NCBI GenBank assembly: GCA_963580455.1
Contig: OY756969.1
Location: 8,137,501 to 8,201,500, forward strand
Length of the DNA stretch: 64,000 nucleotides
Source: Euonymus europaeus
Lineage: Eukaryota > Streptophyta > Magnoliopsida > Celastrales > Celastraceae
Reading direction: 5' to 3'
Shown in pieces: positions 55,445-64,000 of the stretch (within the stretch, counting starts at the first letter, position 1; every line of letters begins with the position of its first letter). Below the pieces are notes generated by a model. The model searched no databases. It worked only from the letters and a program-made list of their open reading frames with translations, and was not told where the DNA came from. Position numbers and translations under genes: made by a program.

Positions 55445-55479
55445 CATATTGCGTTCATAAATAATATCTCCAAGATTGC

Positions 55480-55845
55480 TTTAGTACCATAATTTGGTAT
55501 TCTTAGGGATAATCTAATACCATAAGTTGATAATTTAAATACAATCATTAAAAAAAAACCATAAGTTGGTATTTCAAATCAAATTTCTTTTCAAAAATCG
55601 ATTCCTTTTTAATACTATAAGTTTGTACTTTCAAATTCAAATCCAATTCATTTTCCAAATAAAAATATATTTCTTTCAATACTCATAAGTTGTTACTTTC
55701 AAAACCTAATCCCTTTTATGCTATAAGTTAATATGTTTTTAAATTAAACTTAACATAGGTTGGTATAGTGTTTAATTTAAAATAAAATCTTTATTCAAAA
55801 TATTTTCCTAAAACTATCATAAGTTGATTGTGTTTCAAAACCCTT
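55480..55845. repeat. array of degenerate TACCATAAGTTGGTA palindromes
   Basis: About eight variants of an imperfect palindrome (CATAAGTTG core) occur every 30-70 bp, such as near 55488, 55531, 55559, 55613, 55681, 55720, 55757 and 55828. Confidence 0.6.
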
Positions 55846-58440
55846 TTAATAAAAATGAGAACTGCCCTCCCACAAAAATAGCTTTGTTATTCCTCTAAAC
55901 TTGCTTTGTGTTTCTTAAGTATAAATTGTGAGAATCCAAGATGAAACATAAATTTCTAAATGTACCTTTCAAAATAATCATATCTTGCAAAGAACAAGTT
56001 TTTCTTAGTATAGCCAATTAATTAATTCACTAATTATTTTCAAACAAATGTTATGGGGTGTGTAACACCTTTTCCATACTCAATCTACCCACATTCCCTT
56101 TTTCTCTGGTTTGTAGGGTTTTTAGTGACCAATTGTACTTTAAATCAATTGGTGACGACTTGATTTTTTGTGTCAGTTGCTTCAACCCAAAAGGGACCTC
56201 TTGGAAAAATTAGAGATAAAATAAAATCCCGCTTAAGTAAAAACTTAAAAGGGCCCTCTAAGCAAAAGTTAGGGTCAAAGAAAATCTCATTGAAGTGAAA
56301 CCTCTTACAAGTACTTCAATTCAGGCTGCAAGCTTAGATTTCAGATTATTGGAAGAATGATTGTGAGGATATGGGTCCTTGAATTGGCTAGCGATGTCTG
56401 AGTTGGTTGATAACTTGTCTCATATTGATATGGGCTGGGGTGCAAAATTGACTTCATAGTAATCACATTTAATGACAGTCAATTGAACACCCACCAAAAC
56501 TAGGGCAATTTTTGGTGCGATCCTTACTTTACCACATATTTCACCCTAGAAAGATTTCAGCCCCTTGATAGAAGGAGAAATCTATTAGTATATATAAAAG
56601 GTTTTAGAGACAACGTCATGCGAGTTAGATTGAATCATTTTTAATTGGGTGCACACCAAAACTGGGGCAGTTTTGGTGCAATCTTTGAATTATTACATCT
56701 TTCATCTTGGAAAAGTTTGGTTTGTCATTCCTTTCGTTGACCTCTCTACATTTTTATGCATATCTTACTCTAAGTGAGTTTTCGATTGTCACCATTATTT
56801 TCAATAAAACATCATGAGGTTATTCATTTCTTTGGCTTTGTTAAATGTTTTCTCCATTTCTGTATCCCAATTCAATTCCCAGTCCATATTCAAGAAATTT
56901 TATCATTTGCTTTCAATTGTTGATATGCATAGCCATACTATTGATTGAATGTAGGTAAACTCAAAAAGACCCCATGCTTATCCAATTGGTTGGTTGATCC
57001 ATTTGATATTTGAACGGAGCTCTAGAAGATATCCTTTAGTTCTAAGGCAACACAAGGAGATATATTAATTGGGAAGGTGCTTATTGTTAAAGCTGAATTT
57101 GTCAAAAAATTATAACATTTACACAAGGTTGAGTATGTGAATTTAATTAAGCATGTCACACAAGAGAAAGTTGCCCTTCCGATTTTCTTACAGATTCAAT
57201 TGCCCTTCCAACTTTAAGTCATGCAAGGCCGCTTCGATATTGATGTGAGTGTGATTAGGAGAAGTTTGTCGATTCAGCACAATGGATTGAATCGGTTCAT
57301 TGTATGCTCAAAACTAGATCCCAATGCCCGATTGCATGCTTGATAAATGATCAATTTCTTGAGAAGGAAAATTACATATTAAGGCAAATTTGAGTGCCCA
57401 ACTATGTGGCTGATGCAAGATCAATCGTGCGGCCAATACAAGAATTGTGGTGATTTTGAATAAAACCTATTTTAATTGGGTTTTAATGATTTAAATTTTC
57501 ACTAACTAATGAGAAATCTTTGGGGACTTGTATTCACTATAAATAGGACCTCGAACCTATTAGAAAGACATGCTTAATTTTGTGAAGAGTAGTCTCTCCT
57601 TATTTTTTGATCTACTTCCATGGTTTTTTCTTCTCTTTATTTTGCGTTTATTCATGTAAGTTGTAACTAAACTTATTGCTAGGGTTTAACCCAACCAAGC
57701 ATGAATATTACAAGTTAATTCCTTTCTTATAAGTATTTGATTTGATTTTTGTCCCTAATCAGTGTGCTCCAAATTATATTATTTGCATGATTGATTGATC
57801 ATCAATTAGGTTGAATATATATACTCATATTGTCAAGTCACGTAAATAGTCTTTTGATTGAACTAGAATTAAGGAGATTAATTGTCAACTGCTCTAATTT
57901 GTGTTTAGGGGATTAATTGTTGTACTAGTTCTTCCATTGTAAATGAGTTATTAATTTTGATTTAATGACTGTCATCAAGTAGGTTTGGTTTAGAATTGAT
58001 AATACATGTTATTGCCATGATCAATGGAACAACATATTTGACCGAAGAATCAACTCTAGAATCTGAATTGATATTGAACGCTTGATCTTTACAAACATGT
58101 AATTGGATTTCTTGATAAAGTGTTGTCCTAGTTTCTTCTCCTTGTGAATTCTAATTTTGTTTAGATTGTTTAATTGTTTGTTCTATTATTCATCCATCAC
58201 TCATTCTAATTAACTATTCTTTGCATTAGAATTACATACAATATTCTATTAAACTTATTCTTGTGAGATTTACCTCATATTTAAACCTTTGTGCTATTAA
58301 TGTGCACTTGTGCCCTTGTGAGTGTGCACTGTGTAGCGCATGGAGCAATTTTAAGTTGATCCCATTTTTAAAAATATGGTGTGAGTAAAGGCCAAGAGCT
58401 CTACATCCTTCTCAAAAAAATTGGGGATCAAACTGAATGA
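55846..58440. other. gene-poor, retroelement-like noncoding DNA
   Basis: No domain is recognised. Two related segments near 56480-56560 and 56635-56720 share CACCAAAACT-GGGGCA-TTTTGGTGC, a hairpin-prone motif known from noncoding ends of Tat/Ogre-like gypsy elements. The remainder is AT-rich. Confidence 0.4.
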
Positions 58441-58501
58441 AAATACAATGATTACAATTTGCTTAATATGGGGCTTATTGGAAGAATGAAAGTAGATACT
58501 G

Positions 58502-58735
58502 GTGCTTGTGATGATGCTAGTACTGGAGACAGAGATGCAAACTCACGGATGTCAGCCAATACCAAAGGAGCTGGAATTGGTTGTTGGTTTGATGGCAATG
58601 TTCTGGGCGAGGTCATATTATCCAAAAGTAGCACTAGGCATTGGCAAAGCAGTAGTGCCTGGTGTTGTTCAGCAAGAGAATTTGTGGGAGCTTAATCCTC
58701 AGAAGTTGTATGTTGTTGGTCTATGTTTGATACAG
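58502..58735 (+). other. coding-like fragment of unknown origin
   Basis: An open stretch reads LELVVGLMAMFWARSYYPKV and then GKAVVPGVVQQENLWELN. It ends at CAG followed by GTATGA, a good splice donor. Composition looks protein-like rather than random. I cannot assign a family. It lies immediately upstream of the presumed LTR of element F, so it could be an exon of a disrupted host gene. Confidence 0.35.
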
Positions 58736-58738
58736 GTA

Positions 58739-59644
58739 TGACAATTGGGTGATGCTGAGTAGTGATGTAAGTTACTCCAGTATATGGAGTAAGTTACTTC
58801 GCAGGGATGTCAATTGGAAGATGCAGAGCAGTGAAGTAAGTTACTCCGGTATGTGGAGTAAGTTACTTCATCTGCACGGGTTTAAAGATTTTAACGCGCG
58901 GGCTTTTATTTTTGATGACATGCAGTGTTTTATTGTTAATGGACTGTCTTATATAGATAGGATAGGAAGTCTATTCATGTATGGATAACCACATAAGAGT
59001 TATATTGAGAGTTAAACATGTAACTTCCTTGGATTATCTTTGATTATTTCTATATTATCAAATTCCAGTAGTGGATGTGTGATTTATCTCTTCAGGTGAT
59101 AGAATGCTCAGAGTTCTGATGGGAGAAGAAGTTTTCGTTGTCAAGACAAGCTGGACTCTTATATATATTTCATGCACGTTTGTTTTGAAACTACGTAAAC
59201 TATCTTTGAGAGGGTCTTGAGCGTGTGTTAGGTTTTGGAGAAGCAAATCACTTCTTTTTCATGTATGTTCTTGAGTGTTTATTTGAGTGATTTGTAGTGA
59301 GGACATTTGTATTGAAGATTATTATTTGAGAGTTTTTTTTATGTGTTACTCTTGAGGGATTCGAGAGTAGACTCTACCTTGGTTAGGTTGAGAAGAGGTT
59401 GAAGCAATTTGCTGAATGGGAGGTATGAGCAAGGTCTTTAGTTCAAAGATAAGGTTGTAACTCTTGATTCATTTTAGTGAATTGTTCCTCAAGGTTAGTC
59501 GCTTATAGACTCGAGGTTTTTCCCAAGTTGGGTTTTTCTCGTTAAAATCTTGGTGTCGTTTTTTTATTTTCCATTATTTATTTTCCAAAATTTTTGTTTC
59601 CATTATTCGTTGACTAACGTTCTTGGTGAGTGCAACGACTTTCA
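58739..59644 (+). repeat. element F 5' LTR
   Basis: The right edge is secure: ACTTTCA ends at 59644, two bases before the primer site. The left edge TGACAATTGGG at 58739 is a guess because the 3' LTR is outside the window. Two palindrome-bearing 69-bp repeats stand at its left end. Confidence 0.6.
58742..58879 (+). promoter_or_regulatory. two 69-bp repeats with 37-bp palindromes
   Basis: Units start CAATTGG at 58742 and 58811. Each holds a 15-bp half-site (GAWGTAAGTTACTCC), a 7-bp spacer and the near-complement GGAGTAAGTTACTTC, at 58764-58800 and 58833-58869. Palindromic repeats in LTRs are a known trait of sireviruses, where a control function has been suggested. Confidence 0.75.
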
Positions 59645-59646
59645 AG

Positions 59647-59658
59647 TGGTATCAGAGC
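59647..59658 (+). other. element F primer-binding site
   Basis: TGGTATCAGAGC is complementary to the 3' end of plant initiator Met-tRNA and follows the LTR end by two bases, as usual for copia elements. Confidence 0.92.
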
Positions 59659-59668
59659 AGGTGTCAAC

Positions 59669-62176
59669 ATGGAAACTCGTACGAATCAAATACCGCATTT
59701 TGATGGTTCAAACTATTCATACTGGAAAGCTCGCATGAGAGCTTATCTGAATTCTATTGATGAACGAGTTTGGCTATCAGTTGTTCATGGATATGTGTCA
59801 CCAACAAGTACAGATCTAGACGGTAAGGAGATTCCTAAGCCTGTTAATACTTGGGTAAAACTTGATTATGATAATGCAGGTTGGAATAGTAAAGCAATCA
59901 ATGCTTTATTCTTGGCTTTAACAATTGATGAATTTTGTAGAATTTCTCATTGTGAAATTGCTAAGGAAGCTTGGGATTTGTTGGAAGTCACACATGAAGG
60001 AACAACTACTGTTAAAAATGCTAAATTGCAACGTATAACTACTTTATTTGAGAATCTTAGAATGGAAGAAAATGAGAGGTTTGATGAATTTTATGCAAAA
60101 TTGAGTGATCTTTCTAATTCATCATTCACTCTTGGAGAACCCATTTCTCAAAGTACAATAGTTAGAAAAATCTTAAGATCTCTTCCAGAAAGGTTCATGA
60201 TGAAAGTTGCAGCTATTGAAGAGAGCAAAGATCTTAATTCCATCAAAGTTGAAGAACTAGTGGGATCTTTGCAAACTTATGAGATAAATTTTTTATCTCA
60301 ACACAAGTCGAAAGGTATTGCTCTTAAATCAGTTAATAATTCTGATGATTTACTTGATGAATTTGCGTTACTAACAAAAAATTTCAAGAAATTATTGAAG
60401 AACAGGAATTCTCAAGAGTTCAAGAAGGATGAATCATCATCAAGTAACTCAAGGAAAGAAGAAAAATCAGGTAAGGATCCTAAGAAAATAAAGTGCTATG
60501 AATGTCAAGGTTTTGGTCATTTTGCGCAGGAATGTGCAAATAAGAAAAGGAAACAAAAGGCGTATACTTGTTACACAAATGATGACACAGAGGAAGATTC
60601 AGATTCTGAACAAGAAGATGAAAAGCAAAAAAGTTCAGTTGCATTTCCAGCTGTGATATCTCAAAAGACAAGCAAATTTGCTACGGATGATAGTGATTCT
60701 GAAATAGATATGTGTGAGCTACAAGTAGCTTATAACAATCTTTTTGATGAATGTATCAAGAGTAAGAAAGAGAGAGCAAACCTTGTCAAAGAAAATGGAA
60801 TGCTTACTCAAGATCTGAATGAAGCAAGAGAAAAAATTAAGGAATTACAAGAGGAAATTCGAGATCTTGAAATACTCTGTTCAGATGAAGTAACTTCCGA
60901 TGTAACTTACTTCACTGAAGCAGAAAACAAAAGAGAACTTATGCTCAAAAAGGTATGTTCAGATATTGACAAATTTAAATCTGGATCTAACAAATTGCAG
61001 GATATTTTGGAGGTACAAAGGTCAAGCAAGGAAACATGTGGTTTAGGATATGAAAAAGAAGAGTGCTCAAAATCTGAAATTCCTAAGAAATTTGTGCAAT
61101 TTGTACCTTCATCTTCCAAAACGTTGGAACAAGAAGAGAAGAATTCTACCATCCCTATCAAGGTAAGAAATCAAACATCTTTTTGTCAAAATAATGATGT
61201 TTCATACAGATTTGGTAGGATAGCTCAGCCTTTCTTTAAGGGAAATCTTGATCACAAACGAAATGTTAATCAAGGTAAGTTTCAAGGTAAGTTTCATTTC
61301 ATTCCCGTGTGTCATCACTGTGGCATTAAAGGTCATATACGTCCATATTGTCATAAATTGTATGGTTTTCCAAAATCTTATCTTATAGGAAAAACTAACT
61401 CAAACTTTTTTCAAAAGAATTTTCTTAAAAACAGGTTTGACATTCTTTCTCAAGAAACAGGACATTTACCAAAGCATTTTCAAGCCAAAAGTCAACTGTC
61501 AGCAACCCCCAAATACAAGAAAGTTTGGATCAAGAAATCAGACTTGAGATGTGCAGTAGTTCATACTGCTTTGAATGCTTTCAAGGAAGATTCTTGGTAT
61601 CTAGATAGCGGTTGTTCTCGTCACATGAGTGGAATCAAATCATTATTCACATCATTTGAAGAATATGATGGTGGAAAAGTTACATTTGGTGATGGCAGTT
61701 TGGCTTCAATTACAGGAAAAGGTACAGTCAAAACATCCAGTGAGTGTATTCTAAAAGATGTCTTGTATGTTGAAGGTTTGAAAGCAAACTTGATAAGTAT
61801 TAGTCATTTATGCAATTCAAATTATACTGCTGTGTTTAATAAGAATCAATGCAGGATTTTGGATACTAATCAAGTTTGTGTTTTGCAAGGAGAAATATCA
61901 AGTGACAATTGCTATACAATTCCTGTGACTCCAAAAATTTTGTGTAATTCTATGATTGATTCTTCTGATAGATTATGGCATGAAAGGTTAGGGCATCTAA
62001 ACTTTTATGATCTCCAGAAAATATCAAATTCAGAGATTGTTCGTGGATTACCAAAGATTGGTTCTAGAAAGGAATTATGTGGACCTTGTCAACTAGGTAA
62101 GCAAGTCAAAACAAGTCATAAAAAGGTGAGCATTATAGTACTACAAGACCATTTGAAAATCTTCATATGGATCTAA
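59669..62176 (+). pseudogene. element F gag-protease-integrase N-terminus
   Basis: The frame is open for 835 codons from METRTNQIPHFDGSNYSYWK. The UBN2-like gag core spans about residues 10-215. A CCHC knuckle CYECQGFGHFAQEC starts at residue 276 and a second, CHHCGIKGHIRPYC, at 548. An acidic coiled-coil-like part lies between them. The protease site is WYLDSGCSRHMSG with catalytic D646. The integrase zinc finger (LWHERLGHLN to CGPCQLGKQ) follows. The last residues are out of frame after a shift near 62125. An upstream in-frame extension to 59630 overlaps the primer site and is not used. Confidence 0.9.
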
Positions 62177-62556
62177 TGGGACCAACTCAAACTGAAAGCG
62201 TTGGAGGTAAGAAGTACATTCTTGTCATTGTTGATGATTTTTCAAGGTATACATGGGTAAGGTTTTTACGTGAAAAATCTGAAACTTTTGATGTCTTCTA
62301 TGATATCTTTTTGATGTTGGCAAATTTTAAAAAGGATGATGATCTACATTTGTGTAAAATTCGAACTGATCATGGTACGGAATTTGAAAATACCAAATTT
62401 GATTTGTTTTGTAATCAATTTGGAATCAAGCATGAATATTCAGCTCCTAAAACACCACAACAGAATGGTGTAGTTGAAATGAAAAATCGAATGCTTCAAG
62501 AGATGGCAAGAACGATGATGCATGCTAAAGAGGTTGCTCAAAAAATATTGGGCTGA
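62167..62556 (+). pseudogene. element F integrase core
   Basis: The DDE triad is visible: MDLMGPTQ (first Asp), RTDHGTEFEN (second Asp) and TPQQNGVVEMKNR (Glu). VIVDDFSRYTWVRF is a conserved family block. The frame stops near 62556 because of a shift, after which the same domain continues elsewhere. The start at 62167 is a frame artefact, since the protein is continuous with the preceding frame. Confidence 0.9.
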
Positions 62557-62590
62557 AGCAATCAATACTTCATGCTACATCTCCAATTGA

Positions 62591-63307
62591 GTGCATGTTA
62601 GAACGGGTACAAAATTTACATCTTATGAACTTTGGGAAGGTAAGAAACCCACAGTAAAGCATTTTCGGGTGTTTGGTAGTAAATGTTTTATTCTACGTGA
62701 TAGAGAAAACATTAGTAAGTTTGATACTCGTATTGATGAAGGAATATTTATGGGATACTCAATGAACAGTCATGCATATCGTGTTTTCAATAATAGAACT
62801 AGAACCATCATGGAATCATGTAATGTGATTGTTCATGATGACAGTTCGAATGATAAAGATGTAACTGACTGCTCATTTCTGGATCCAGTTACAAATCTTG
62901 AAGAAAACAAGGATGAAGCCAAAAGTACAAATGCAGATCCAGTTGAAGTAACCTCCAAGCAACTTACTTCATCCAGACAGCAGCAAACAGATGAAACTGA
63001 AGTAGCATGCAGCAAGCCTACTTCACCAAGGCAGAAGCAATCTGTTTCACGTGAAGTAACTTGCGACAAGCCTACTTCAGATCAACAGCAACCAAGCAAA
63101 AATGACGTAGCTTGCAGCAAACCTACTTCAGAAACATTGAATCCTTCACAACGTGTTAAAAATAATCATCCTCAAGATTTGATTATTGGTGAAGTGAATG
63201 CTCCAATGAAAACACGTAAGCAACTCCACAATGAGGTAAGTTACAAATGCTATGTGTCTCATATAGAGCCTAAGAATGTAAAAGAGGCTTTGAATGATGA
63301 AAATTGA
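62591..63307 (+). pseudogene. element F integrase C-terminus and repeat-bearing linker
   Basis: TSYELWEGKKPTVKHFRVFG and DEGIFMGYSMNSHAYRVFNN are the conserved block behind the integrase core. A linker follows with four repeats of an (E/D)VxCxKPTS theme, encoded by units starting at 62945, 62999, 63053 and 63104. RT-proximal sequence (SHIEPKNVKEALNDEN) ends at TGA 63305-63307, where the family usually has Trp. The stop is a likely point lesion. Confidence 0.88.
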
Positions 63308-64000
63308 ATAAATGCAATGCATGAGGAATTAAATCAATTCACTAGGAATGATGTTTGGACACTTGTACCTAGACCGGATAATGTCAACATTATTGGTATA
63401 AAATGGATTTTCAATAATAAAACTGATGAAAATGGGAATATTACAAGAAACAAAGCCAGGTTGGTGGCACAAGGATATACACTGGTTGAAGGCATAGATT
63501 TTGATGAAACATTTGCTCCTGTTGCACGTTTAGAATCCATACGCATTCTACTATCCATGGCATGCTTACTGAAGTTTAAATTATTTCAAATGGATGTAAA
63601 GAGTGCATTTCTAAATGGATTATTACATGAGGAGGTATATGTTAAGCAACCACAAGGTTTTGAGGATCCAAAGCATACATCTCATGTCTATAAACTCAAT
63701 AGAGCATTATATGGTCTCAAACAAGCACCACGTGCTTGGTATGAAAGACTCACCATTTTTCTTTTGAATGCAGGGTTTATAAGAGGAACAGTGGATAAAA
63801 CGTTATTTGTCAAGAAAGATCATGAGCATGTTCTTATTTCTCAAATATATGTTGATGATATAATCTTTGGATCCACTTCTATCAAACTTGCACGTGATTT
63901 TGGTGAATTAATGAGGTCTGAATTTGAAATGAGCATGATGGGTGAACTAACTTATTTTCTAGGGTTTCAGGTGAAACAACTAGACGATGGTATTTTCACA
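63308..64000 (+). pseudogene. element F reverse transcriptase (partial)
   Basis: The frame is open to the window edge for 231 codons. It contains [71 protein letters not shown] and the catalytic YVDD in [13 protein letters not shown], then [11 protein letters not shown] of the connection. The RT itself looks intact; only the stop at 63305 separates it from the linker. Confidence 0.92.

Larger units (their letters stand above)
58739..64000 (+). mobile_element. Sirevirus-like Ty1/copia element F (runs off window)
   Basis: The element has a 5' LTR of about 0.9 kb, a perfect TGGTATCAGAGC primer site (59647-59658), a long gag-protease frame with two zinc knuckles, then integrase and RT. The long gag, UBN2-type N-terminus and palindrome-bearing LTR fit the Sirevirus (SIRE/Maximus) lineage. 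Four or so lesions break pol: frameshifts near 62125 and 62550, an odd stop around 62588 and TGA at 63305. Otherwise the domains are well preserved, so it is younger than element D. RNase H and the 3' LTR lie beyond 64000. Confidence 0.85.

Overview
The window looks like nuclear DNA of a flowering plant, most likely a eudicot. It is AT-rich and crowded with Ty1/copia and Ty3/gypsy retrotransposon sequence primed by plant initiator-Met tRNA (TGGTATCRGAGC sites). It also holds a 3' LINE fragment, small inverted-repeat transposons and pieces of an endogenous caulimovirid. The species cannot be named from the sequence. No tRNA, rRNA or CRISPR was seen.

The only clearly intact host gene is a membrane-anchored prolyl 4-hydroxylase on the + strand. 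Its twelve exons lie between 8866 and 40985. I joined them by hand at GT-AG sites; they add up to 864 nt, i.e. a 287-residue protein with the HxD...H...K iron/2-oxoglutarate set. About 32 kb of genomic DNA carries under 0.9 kb of coding sequence because introns 4, 6 and 7 are filled with transposons.

Layout. 1-2.8 kb: no recognised gene, degenerate telomere-like repeats at the left end. 2.8-7 kb: gypsy LTR-like sequence and a decayed gypsy pol (-). 7.8-8.8 kb: two tandem duplications and the proximal promoter of the hydroxylase. Intron 4 (11344-16912): copia element A, complete with both LTRs and a 5-bp target duplication but coding-dead. Intron 6 (17713-26305): copia element B with copia element C nested in its 3' LTR, plus a deletion at the B/C junction. 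Intron 7 (26381-38043): decayed copia element D (+), split by about 5 kb of other DNA holding tandem arrays, a long inverted repeat, a non-autonomous hAT-like element and a solo LTR; a MITE lies in its 5' part. 41.8-43.5 kb: nested tandem repeats. 44.8-45.5 kb: LINE 3' end (-). 46-48.2 kb: gypsy pol (+), broken by LTR-like sequence. 49.3-52.6 kb: endogenous pararetrovirus fragments in inverted orientation. 52.6-53.0 kb: another gypsy RT piece. 54-58.7 kb: gene-poor repeats. 58.7-64 kb: 5' LTR, gag and most of pol of a Sirevirus-like copia element F that runs off the window.

I found no convincing new biological system. The strongest leads are the inverted pararetrovirus repeat, the palindrome repeats shared between the LTR and the coding region of element F, and the nested/deleted B-C pair. 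All percentages, alignments and joins were done by eye.
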